From: Vibrio porteresiae DSM 19223
GTDB taxonomy: Bacteria > Pseudomonadota > Gammaproteobacteria > Enterobacterales > Vibrionaceae
Assembly: GCF_024347055.1 (NCBI RefSeq)
Contig: NZ_AP024895.1
Coordinates: forward strand, 2,728,001 to 2,792,000
Direction: 5' to 3'
Length of the DNA stretch: 64,000 bases
Shown here piece by piece: positions 54,189 through 62,749 of the stretch; the first letter of the stretch is position 1, and every line of letters starts with the position of its first letter. The translations under genes were made by a program, and so were the position numbers. The notes under the pieces are model-generated. The model did not search any database. It was given only the letters and a program-made list of their open reading frames with translations, and had not been told where the DNA came from.

Positions 54189-55513
54189 TGGCTTCTCTCA
54201 ATGCCTACATGAATGGATTACTGGTTGGCGAGTTAATCAAATTACCCAACGGAGCACATCAGTTTCAATACGATAAAGCGTGGGTAGATTCGCCCATGGG
54301 GCGTCCACTTTCCTTGTCTCTGCCGTTAAGTTATTCAAAGCATACCTCAGATAAGGTCATCAATTATTTTGATAACTTATTGCCGGATAGAACTGAGATT
54401 CGTGATCGTATCGTAACTCGATATCAAACACCTTCACGCCAAGCATTTGACCTACTCTGTGCCGTTGGTAAAGACAGTGTCGGCGCAATATCGCTGATGA
54501 CACCAGATAGCCAGCCTAATGTTCAACGGCTTGATTTTGAGCTGCTAAGTAAAGAGAAATTACAACGCGTCCTTATTTCTTATCAGTCCAGCATTCCCCT
54601 AGGCATGCTGGAAGATGAAGACGATTTCCGCATTTCAGTTGCCGGCGCTCAAGAAAAAACAGCACTGTTAAAAATGGATGGACAATGGTGCATCCCTCAA
54701 GGCTCCACCCCAACGTCTCACATCGTCAAATTGCCTATCGGTGAAATCAAACAGCCAAGTGCAACGTTGGATATGAGCGATAGTGTCGAGAACGAGTATT
54801 TATGCCTACAACTGGCAAGAGAAATGGGATTTGACGTTCCAGATGCAGAAATCATCCACTGTGATGAGGTAAAAGCCATCGCAATCAAGCGATTTGATCG
54901 CCGCTGGTCTAATGATAAAACGTGGCTATTACGAATTCCTCAAGAAGATATGTGCCAAGCATCTGGGTTATCGTCATCGATAAAATATGAAGCCGATGGC
55001 GGACCCTCGATAAAAGATATCATGAACTTACTGATGGGATCATCGAAGGCGCTAGCAGACCGAGAAGCGTTTATGCGCTTTCAAGTATTCCAATGGATTA
55101 TTGGTGCAACCGATGGTCATGCCAAAAACTTTTCAATATTTATTGAGCCTCAAGGTGGCTACCACCTCACTCCTTTTTACGACATTATCTCAGCCTATAC
55201 AGTGCTGGGTGGTAAAGGATTAAACATTCGCTCGTTAAAACTCGCCATGGGATTAAAAGCATCAAAAGGGAAAAAATACCGTTTAGATAAGATCCAACCT
55301 CGACACTTTCTTGCCACCGCAGAAGAGTGTGGTTTTAGTAAACAGAAGATGACTGAGATTCTTGAAGAATTTGCGACTGAGTTTCCTAAAGCGGTTGAGC
55401 GAGTAAAACACAATCTCCCAGTAGATTTTCCAAAACACGTCTCAGAGGCCATTTTCAGCCACTCGCTGAAAATGGTAAAGAAGTCGGGGCTTGTAAATAA
55501 AGAGGCTGAGTAA
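54188..55513 (+). CDS. hipA: Serine/threonine kinase toxin HipA
   Basis: A 441-residue HipA kinase. By alignment from memory it follows E. coli HipA (440 residues) along its whole length. Autophosphorylated Ser150 lies in FRISVAGAQEKTAL, the ATP lysine at 181 in HIVKLPIGE, the catalytic Asp in GATDGHAKN and the metal-binding Asp in TPFYDIIS. E. coli HipA phosphorylates glutamyl-tRNA synthetase, halts translation and causes persistence. All key residues are present, so it should be active. A stem-loop follows at 55542. Confidence 0.95.
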   Translation: MASLNAYMNGLLVGELIKLPNGAHQFQYDKAWVDSPMGRPLSLSLPLSYSKHTSDKVINYFDNLLPDRTEIRDRIVTRYQTPSRQAFDLLCAVGKDSVGAISLMTPDSQPNVQRLDFELLSKEKLQRVLISYQSSIPLGMLEDEDDFRISVAGAQEKTALLKMDGQWCIPQGSTPTSHIVKLPIGEIKQPSATLDMSDSVENEYLCLQLAREMGFDVPDAEIIHCDEVKAIAIKRFDRRWSNDKTWLLRIPQEDMCQASGLSSSIKYEADGGPSIKDIMNLLMGSSKALADREAFMRFQVFQWIIGATDGHAKNFSIFIEPQGGYHLTPFYDIISAYTVLGGKGLNIRSLKLAMGLKASKGKKYRLDKIQPRHFLATAEECGFSKQKMTEILEEFATEFPKAVERVKHNLPVDFPKHVSEAIFSHSLKMVKKSGLVNKEAE

Positions 55514-55541
55514 CAGCATCTAATAACAAGTTAACTTAAAA

Positions 55542-55572
55542 ACATCCCCCTTTGTACATCAAAGAGGGATGT
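55542..55572 (+). terminator. Terminator after hipA
   Basis: The stem ACATCCCCCTTTG/CAAAGAGGGATGT with a loop of five bases has one internal mismatch. Poor T-run. Confidence 0.7.
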
Positions 55573-55609
55573 CCGATAGAAATAATGAAAGCCGTGCTGC
55601 GCTTTTACC

Positions 55610-57298
55610 TCACCCCAGCACCTCAAGCTTACTGCGCAAGTTCTCTAGTGAAGCTTCGAACTGAGCGATTCGTCCTTGTAACGGCTTCATGATGTTTCGG
55701 CGTTGGCGGCTATTTCGCATGCCGTTGAGTGGCGCTTTAATCCACACAAAAGCGTTAAACAACACACAAGCACCAGCAGCGAGCATCGATATAGGTGAAA
55801 GGCCAGCCATACCGCATCCGATAGCAGCGATAACAAACAGTGCATTCCATCCCCACCAAGCAGCACTACCACGGTTATCTGAGTAGGTTTCTAACCCATT
55901 AAAATGGAACACTTTGTCTTTGGTGATGTTATAGAAATACTCAAAGGAGTAATGGTTCTCTTCAGCAAATCGAATATCACTGTCGGCCGCTGCAATCCAA
56001 TCCCCCACATCGATATCACCTAAGATTTGCTCTTGAACACTCAAGGTGTAAGTGTCGCCATTCACCAACTCTAGTTTTATCTTGCCGCGTAAATCTGAGC
56101 TACGAGAACGAAAGCGACTCTCTTTGGTTTGATGGGTCGAATGTGAATAATAGCCACCGCGATAATGCTGAGTCTCGGTCGTGGTAGTCGTTACCGTGGT
56201 GATATCACTGACCGAGTTTTTCACATCCGTCGCAATCACTTTGCCGAGCATAAATTCGTTGGTCACTTTCGCCTCGCGATCGGCGGTTAGCACATGACGA
56301 TGTAAGTATTTACTATCAGTTTGAAACAAATATTGTTCTGAAAGGTGAGCGTACACTTCAGAGACCGAAAAGCGCGCATTCACCTCTGGTGTTTCACTCA
56401 CCATAAGTTCATTTTCACCGCTTCCTTGCGCTTGATTTTGATGAGAAAGCAAAGGCGCTTCGACGATCATTTGGCTCGCTCCACAGTGAAAACAGAAATG
56501 AGCGTCATCCGGTAAACGGGTATTACAAGAGATGCAGATAACGTCCGATTTTTGTGGTACCCGAGCAATATTGGTATAGCCAAGTTGATAGCGATGAATC
56601 CCCAACAGCTGCTGGAACGACATATTCAACGCGTCATGTTTCTTGATCGCCTTTGCAAACTTGGTTTTATTGCGGCTCATCTCTAACAGCAGCATTGCCA
56701 CAGCGGCCACGGCACTGATAGCGAAAATCGTGTTCGTTGGCATACGCTGATAGTTAAACAGGTAAAAAGCGACTAAAGCACCAAGCACCAACCAAAGCCA
56801 AGCTGTTTTCTTTTGTGGCCTTGGATAAATGTTTTCTACGGTATAAGTCTGCCCTTCTTCTTTATGCACCACAACACAAGGCACCGCGGCGTTATCTTTC
56901 ACAAAGCGCTTCGCTTCTTTGCCCTGCACTTTATGATACAAAGTCATCTCAGTTGGATAATAGAGCGTGAGAATATCCCCACGGCCAATCGATTGAGTGT
57001 ATTGCGACTCTGCAGAAATCGACGTTTCTACGATTTGTTCATCGCTAGTGCGTAACTTAATCCACCAAAAAGCGTATTCCACATCATGGTTAGAACCACG
57101 CGAACGGCGTTTATAGTAACGCGAATCCAGCACCTGACCGGTTACCGCACGAGCATTAGGATAATAAGCCTTCACTTCTTTTAAGATATTAGGATCAACC
57201 TCATCGACCCCAACACACTTAGGGACAAACTCAAGTTGCTCGCCACAATCTGCGCAGTAGCGATCACCAAAATAGACAGTACTTTGACAATGTTGCAT
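55610..57298 (-). CDS. Zinc-ribbon membrane protein, function unknown
   Basis: A 562-residue protein with two double-cysteine zinc ribbons: CQSTVYFGDRYCADC near the N-terminus and CISCNTRLPDDAHFCFHC near residue 253. Between them are a beta-rich, DUF3592-like segment (ARAVTGQVLDSRYYKRRS...) and two hydrophobic helices (WLWLVLGALVAFYLF, ISAVAAVAMLLLEM). The second half has an unusual Thr-rich stretch (TTVTTTTTETQHY), a probable beta domain and two more helices (WNALFVIAAIGCGMAGL). I cannot name a function; it may be a membrane sensor or trafficking factor. Confidence 0.7.
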   Translation of the reverse strand: MQHCQSTVYFGDRYCADCGEQLEFVPKCVGVDEVDPNILKEVKAYYPNARAVTGQVLDSRYYKRRSRGSNHDVEYAFWWIKLRTSDEQIVETSISAESQYTQSIGRGDILTLYYPTEMTLYHKVQGKEAKRFVKDNAAVPCVVVHKEEGQTYTVENIYPRPQKKTAWLWLVLGALVAFYLFNYQRMPTNTIFAISAVAAVAMLLLEMSRNKTKFAKAIKKHDALNMSFQQLLGIHRYQLGYTNIARVPQKSDVICISCNTRLPDDAHFCFHCGASQMIVEAPLLSHQNQAQGSGENELMVSETPEVNARFSVSEVYAHLSEQYLFQTDSKYLHRHVLTADREAKVTNEFMLGKVIATDVKNSVSDITTVTTTTTETQHYRGGYYSHSTHQTKESRFRSRSSDLRGKIKLELVNGDTYTLSVQEQILGDIDVGDWIAAADSDIRFAEENHYSFEYFYNITKDKVFHFNGLETYSDNRGSAAWWGWNALFVIAAIGCGMAGLSPISMLAAGACVLFNAFVWIKAPLNGMRNSRQRRNIMKPLQGRIAQFEASLENLRSKLEVLG

Positions 57299-57441
57299 TC
57301 ACTTTCCTTCTGTTTTAACCAACCGCGCCTGAACTATCAGGTTGCGTATTAAGGGAAGAACAGAATAAAAGCGAATCGTGAGAATGGGATATTGTAAGCT
57401 TATAAAACGCCGCTACCTATTTACCTTACAAATAGAGAAAT

Positions 57442-59295
57442 TTACCCTAAAGCCTCTTCCAATTTTTCACTCAAAATATTCTGCCGATGATAAGTCGACA
57501 GCAAGTGATGAGTTGCTCTCGTAAATCCAACATAAAGGATACGTGCGGTATTAACTTCCTCATCCTTATCTTTTGGCAAATAACTACTGTCCATCATAAC
57601 AACAGTATCAAATTCCAATCCTTTACTACTACGAACAGGAATAAGGCTAACTTGAGCCGAACTAGGATCATATTTTTTCTTAAACTCAGGAGTCGCTAGC
57701 CATTGATGAGCGACTCCATGTTGTTTAAGAACACTCGCCATTACTTTGCCTGACTCATGAGTCGGATAGAGTATGGCAATATCATGTAGAGAGCGACCGT
57801 TGTTCTGCCAATGCAATATACAACGTAAGATGAAGTTCACTTCATCGTGGAGACTTTCGAATCGTTTCAACACAGGCTCATCACCTGAATTACCAGCACC
57901 TTCCGGTTTGATGAGGGGAATATTTTCATGCTTAAAACCATCAAAATAGGACTGAGCAAATTTATAGGAGAATTCCAATATTTCTCGCGTGTTTCGATAG
58001 TTCAAACGCAATATCGTTGTACGGCCTTGAGCCTGTATTCCTGCACTTGCTAAAGAGAAATTAAGTGCGTTTTTCTTCTTATAAATTGACTGGGCATCAT
58101 CGTATAGAAGTAATAAAGAATTGGTCGTTGGGTCGACCATTTTAGTGACAAGCGTTAACCATTCGGCCTCAAAGTCATGGCCTTCATCAATTAAAACAGC
58201 GCCGTATTGTCCAGCAGGAATTAGCCCTTTATTTACACCATGAATTACAGATTCAACATTTAATTCAAACACTTGCTTCTTATCATCTTTCAATCTATCA
58301 ACGTTGTAGGTTTTAAGTTGCTGCCCACACCAATCGTGAAAATGATAAACCTGAACTTTATTACCAATGCCTTTCTCACTGATGAATGTTCGTAATTTAG
58401 CAGCGAGTGTGATGTTATAGCACAAGACCAAAATAGGTTTATTCAGCATTTCAGACAAATGAAGACATCGATATCCAAGAATAAGTGTTTTACCTGAACC
58501 CGCGACACCGTGAATGACCCGATGCCCCTCCCCCAAACTGCGAGCCAGTTGCTCCTGTTGAATATCCATAATTTTCACAATATCCGGAATGGCCTCGGAT
58601 ACTGTGATATCACTACTCTCAGTTTCCTCTTCCTCAAAGAGAAAGCCTTGCTGATGAGCAATGCGTATTTCCGGATATAAATGCCAACGAATTCTATCTA
58701 TCTGTGGCAGGGTCAAAACATAATCGAATTGATAGTTAAACATCCCCCATAGCCTTGATTGAAAAGCTTCTGCATCCATGGTTTCTGTCATTTCATCACG
58801 ACAAATAACTAAGTGACTCTGCAGTACACTTTCTTGAGCATCAAGAGGAATTGCGTCATCTAATTGTTTACGCGTAATAAAAGGAAACACCACTCCATAT
58901 CCATAAGGGAAGCAAAGTTTGCCCTCATAATTGGCCTTATTGGAAAGCAATTGCGGATCTTTAACCAGCTTATTTATTACCGTATAAGCACACTGCCTAA
59001 CCTGCTCGAGTGGATTCGATAAGGTTTTAATTCCATCACTGGTGAGCAATTCTACGTATTTCGAGTTAAAGGAAAATATGTTATCAATTTTCCAATCTTT
59101 CACTTCAAGAAATAGCAAACCACGTTGGGGGTGAAGAATAATAAAATCAGGGTAGCGGCGTTGTCTGCCAACTGGAATATCGAACCAACATAGATAGTCA
59201 TCTTCAAGCAATGACTCCAAACGCCTTGCTAGACGCTTCTCTCCTGCTTCCATTTTGGATAGGCAAGAATTTAAAGAGGGAATGAGTTCAGCCAT
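57442..59295 (-). CDS. NERD-domain UvrD-like helicase
   Basis: A 617-residue fusion. Residues 10-110 hold a NERD (nuclease-related) domain with Asp50 (YPDFIILHP) and E64-V-K66, a PD-(D/E)XK-like site. From 255 on is a superfamily 1 helicase: Walker A GVAGSGKT (263-270), Walker B AVLIDEGHD, the SF1 motif LRLNYRNTREIL, and the C-terminal motifs VSLIPVRSSKGLEFDTVVMM and YVGFTRATH. NERD-helicases occur in defence islands and in DNA repair roles, so antiphage function is possible but unproven. The region is AT-rich relative to the backbone. Confidence 0.85.
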   Translation of the reverse strand: MAELIPSLNSCLSKMEAGEKRLARRLESLLEDDYLCWFDIPVGRQRRYPDFIILHPQRGLLFLEVKDWKIDNIFSFNSKYVELLTSDGIKTLSNPLEQVRQCAYTVINKLVKDPQLLSNKANYEGKLCFPYGYGVVFPFITRKQLDDAIPLDAQESVLQSHLVICRDEMTETMDAEAFQSRLWGMFNYQFDYVLTLPQIDRIRWHLYPEIRIAHQQGFLFEEEETESSDITVSEAIPDIVKIMDIQQEQLARSLGEGHRVIHGVAGSGKTLILGYRCLHLSEMLNKPILVLCYNITLAAKLRTFISEKGIGNKVQVYHFHDWCGQQLKTYNVDRLKDDKKQVFELNVESVIHGVNKGLIPAGQYGAVLIDEGHDFEAEWLTLVTKMVDPTTNSLLLLYDDAQSIYKKKNALNFSLASAGIQAQGRTTILRLNYRNTREILEFSYKFAQSYFDGFKHENIPLIKPEGAGNSGDEPVLKRFESLHDEVNFILRCILHWQNNGRSLHDIAILYPTHESGKVMASVLKQHGVAHQWLATPEFKKKYDPSSAQVSLIPVRSSKGLEFDTVVMMDSSYLPKDKDEEVNTARILYVGFTRATHHLLSTYHRQNILSEKLEEALG

Positions 59296-59527
59296 AGCAT
59301 TGTCGGAAATAGAGGTCTATATCCGCATTAAAGCGACAAATCTTGGAAAACCAAACCGATATTGCTATGAAAGTTGATCCATATCTCACCATTGTAAAGA
59401 AACGTCAAGTCCTTTATTCCTAGGCTGTTTTAAAAGCAACATGCTTATAATTTTTAGCGTAATACCTATTAATTTATGAAGTTATTTCCTGTATCTTTAG
59501 CCGTACCAGATATGTGTGAATTTGAGT

Positions 59528-60106
59528 ATGAACCCGAACTACTACAACCAAAACGCCCAAGAGTTTTTCGACAACACTGTTGCTGTGGATATGTCTTCGT
59601 TATATCAAGCGTTTGAAGCCCATTTACCTAAGCATGCGCACGTGGTGGATGCAGGGTGTGGTTCGGGGCGAGATACCGGTTATTTTCTAAGCCAAGGCTA
59701 CAACGTCACCTCATTTGATGCATCAAAAGAGATGGCTAAACTCGCCAGTGAACACACGGGTCATGCTATCTCGCACAGTACTTTTCTTGATTTTCAGTTA
59801 CCGCCAGAAAGCCAACATGGTATTTGGGCCTGTGCCACCCTTTTGCATGTTCCGCAACATGACTTAGAAAAAACCTTCGCTCATTTAGCTACTTGGCTTA
59901 AGCCTAATGGCATTCTCTATTGCTCATTTAAATATGGCGACGGTGAAGTGGAACGTGGTGGCCGCCAGTTTACCAACCTCACCGAATCCTCATTAAAACA
60001 AGTAATCAGCGGATTGGGATTAGAGGTGAAAGAGCTTTGGGTCACCCATGATCTCAGAGCTGGCAGAGCTGATGAAAAATGGCTGAATGCCATCTTGGTG
60101 AAGTAA
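59528..60106 (+). CDS. Class I SAM-dependent methyltransferase
   Basis: A 192-residue methyltransferase from ATG 59528 (GTG 59516 is an alternative). The SAM-binding motif I is VVDAGCGSGRDTGYFLSQG, motif II is SFDASKEMAKLA, and motif IV-like is GIWACATLLHVPQHDLEKTF. The sequence resembles UbiE/TehB-like small-molecule methyltransferases; no DNA methylase NPPY or PC motif is present, so DNA methylation is unlikely. It stops only four bases before the helicase gene, which implies a joint operon. Confidence 0.85.
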   Translation: MNPNYYNQNAQEFFDNTVAVDMSSLYQAFEAHLPKHAHVVDAGCGSGRDTGYFLSQGYNVTSFDASKEMAKLASEHTGHAISHSTFLDFQLPPESQHGIWACATLLHVPQHDLEKTFAHLATWLKPNGILYCSFKYGDGEVERGGRQFTNLTESSLKQVISGLGLEVKELWVTHDLRAGRADEKWLNAILVK

Positions 60107-60110
60107 TCCT

Positions 60111-62552
60111 ATGCCAACGTCACTACTTACTCTCGACCACGACATTCTCACTACGGGTGATAACGATCCGTTATTAACTCAGCTTTTGCACGCCATCAAT
60201 CACGCAAGCGAAATCGAAATTGCCGTGTCGTTTATTCGTCAATCGGGCTTTGAGCTAATCAAACAAGCATTACTGGATGTGCTAGAGAACAAGCGTCATC
60301 ATTCGTTGAAACTGCGTATTCTTACGTCTGATTATCTCGGCATTACCGAACCTGTTGCTCTACGTGGTTTGCTCGCTCTTGAAGGCGATGATGTTCAAAT
60401 CAAAGTGTTTGAGACAGATAAGCAAAGCTTTCACATGAAATCGTATCTGTTTGTGCGCACTAATGAGCAAGGCATTGTCACTGAAGGCTCGGCTTTTATT
60501 GGTTCAAATAACATCAGTCGGCCAGCGCTGACCAATGCCCATGAATGGACACTGCGTTACGATTATAAGGCCAATAGTGATAGCCATACTCAGCAGCAAT
60601 TTTTTAATATTCGTCAGAAGTTTAATGCGATTTTTGAGCATCCTAATGCTAATACTTTGAGTGATGAGTGGATTGATGCCTACATTCCTCGTCGCCAACA
60701 ACCTGCGCTTAAAGACATCACTCTCGCTGTAACTGAAGAAGAAATCACAGAATACTGGCCTAACCTAGCCCAAGAAGAAGCGCTCACAGCTCTGAATACT
60801 ACGCGTTTAAACGGTTATGAGCGTGGCTTAGTCGTGATGGGCACAGGCATGGGCAAAACCTTTCTCGCTGCCTTTGATGCTCAGCAGATGAAAGCAAAAC
60901 GTTTGTTGTTTATTGCTCATCGCGAAGAAATTCTTTCCCAAGCATTAAGCACCTTTGCCAAAGTACATCCCGATAAATCATCGGGTTACTATCACGGCAA
61001 AGCAAAAGAGGCGGAGAAAGATCTGCTATTTGCTTCAGTGCAAACCATCGGCAAAGAGTCGCATCTGAGTCAGTTCGCGCCAGATCATTTTGATTATGTG
61101 GTGATCGATGAATTTCATCATGCCAGCGCATCGACCTATCAAAACGTGTTGAACTACTTTGAACCAAAATTCTTATTGGGGTTAACCGCAACACCAGAGC
61201 GAACCGACCAAGCCAACATCTTGGCGCTGTGTCATAACAACTTGGTCTTTGAGCGTAACTTGGTGCATGGCATCGACGAGAAGATTCTGGTGCCATTTCA
61301 CTACTACGGGATTTGGGATGAAAGTGTCGATTACCAAGCCATCCCGTGGCGTAACGGCAAGTTTGATCCTGAAGCCTTAGAGAACCAATTCGCTACGCAA
61401 AAAAGAGCGGCGCATATCTTCAAGCATTGGCAAATTCACCAGCAGCAACGCACCTTGGCGTTTTGTATGTCGAAACGTCACGCTGACTACATGGCAGACT
61501 ATTTCAACACGCATTTTGCTCAGCAAAACAAAAAGGCGATTGCGGTCTACAGCGGCTCAAAAGTTCTCCGTAATGAAGCATTAACTCAGCTCGATAATGG
61601 CGACATCGACGTTATTTTCTCCGTCGACCTATTTAATGAAGGAACGGACTTACCTTCTATTGATACCGTTATGATGCTGCGCCCCACCGAATCCAATATT
61701 GTGTTCTTGCAACAACTTGGCCGTGGTTTACGCCGCCATCAAGATAAAACGCATCTCGTGGTGGTCGACTTTATCGGTAACCACAATAGCTTTTTCAGCA
61801 AACAAAGCTGGCTTGGCATTGATATTAAAAATGCCAAAGGTGGCGAACAGATTGACCGCCCTGCTCCAGAATTAGGCGAAGGCACCTATATCAATATCGA
61901 CCCACAAGCCGTGGACTTTTGGCAACGCTTAGCAAGACAATTACGTACAAGCGCTAAAGAAGATTTTGCCGCTCTCGCCGCCTATTTAGGCCACCGCCCG
62001 AGCGCATCGGAGTTCTATATCGCCAACAAAGAAGACCGCTTTGCTAAGGTCAATAAACAGCACGGCAGTTGGTGTGAATTGGTCGCCGAAATGAGTGACG
62101 ATGCTTTACTCCAAGAAGTCGTGACTGAACACCGAGATTTTCTGTTCTACGCTGTGCAAACTACCAGCTTAACCAAATCCTTCAAAGCTATTTTGCTGGA
62201 AGCGTTTCTCAGCTTAGATGGTTTCCTTAATCCACCCACCGTGGATGCACTCTGTCAACGCAGCAGAAAGATCATCGATGGTTATCCAAGCATTAAGCAA
62301 AAAGACTTTACAGGCAAAGAGGCACAAGTCGCCATTGCCGATACCACGGGCGTTAAATGGCAAAAATATTGGGAGAAAAACCCAGTGCATTTTTCCATGC
62401 AAGCCGACAAGAAAACCAACATCGCTTGGTTTACGCAAGTGGATGAACGCTACCAAGCAAACTTTGCGGTGAAAGAACAGCATGTGGAGTTATTGAGTCA
62501 ATTGGTGAAAGAACTAGTGGATTATCGGTTGGTTGGGTATTTGGGGGAGTGA
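60111..62552 (+). CDS. PLD nuclease-like SF2 helicase (DUF3427-like)
   Basis: An 813-residue protein. The N-terminal phospholipase D-like domain has the H-x-K motif (H108-M-K110) followed by GSNN (131-134). An SF2 helicase follows: Walker A GTGMGKT (244-250), DEFH (333-336), LLGLTATPERTD, and motifs V/VI with FNEGTDLPSIDTVMMLRPTESNIVFLQQLGRGLRRH. A C-terminal region of about 230 residues resembles DUF3427. This domain order occurs in type III restriction-like and antiphage proteins. Start ATG is four bases after the methyltransferase stop. Confidence 0.88.
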   Translation: MPTSLLTLDHDILTTGDNDPLLTQLLHAINHASEIEIAVSFIRQSGFELIKQALLDVLENKRHHSLKLRILTSDYLGITEPVALRGLLALEGDDVQIKVFETDKQSFHMKSYLFVRTNEQGIVTEGSAFIGSNNISRPALTNAHEWTLRYDYKANSDSHTQQQFFNIRQKFNAIFEHPNANTLSDEWIDAYIPRRQQPALKDITLAVTEEEITEYWPNLAQEEALTALNTTRLNGYERGLVVMGTGMGKTFLAAFDAQQMKAKRLLFIAHREEILSQALSTFAKVHPDKSSGYYHGKAKEAEKDLLFASVQTIGKESHLSQFAPDHFDYVVIDEFHHASASTYQNVLNYFEPKFLLGLTATPERTDQANILALCHNNLVFERNLVHGIDEKILVPFHYYGIWDESVDYQAIPWRNGKFDPEALENQFATQKRAAHIFKHWQIHQQQRTLAFCMSKRHADYMADYFNTHFAQQNKKAIAVYSGSKVLRNEALTQLDNGDIDVIFSVDLFNEGTDLPSIDTVMMLRPTESNIVFLQQLGRGLRRHQDKTHLVVVDFIGNHNSFFSKQSWLGIDIKNAKGGEQIDRPAPELGEGTYINIDPQAVDFWQRLARQLRTSAKEDFAALAAYLGHRPSASEFYIANKEDRFAKVNKQHGSWCELVAEMSDDALLQEVVTEHRDFLFYAVQTTSLTKSFKAILLEAFLSLDGFLNPPTVDALCQRSRKIIDGYPSIKQKDFTGKEAQVAIADTTGVKWQKYWEKNPVHFSMQADKKTNIAWFTQVDERYQANFAVKEQHVELLSQLVKELVDYRLVGYLGE

Positions 62553-62749
62553 TGATATTTGTAAATTAAAGACGGGTACATCTCTAAATCGTTTCTGCCC
62601 TTAGTGTGTTTCGACAGCTAATTCGCCAAAGAATATGATTTGGAATTTGATCTAATATTTCCTTATATCAACAAAATACCTATAGCGCTCGAAACTTTCC
62701 ATACAGTAAATTATCAGGCTGAAAAATCAGCCTGATATTAATATCAGTT

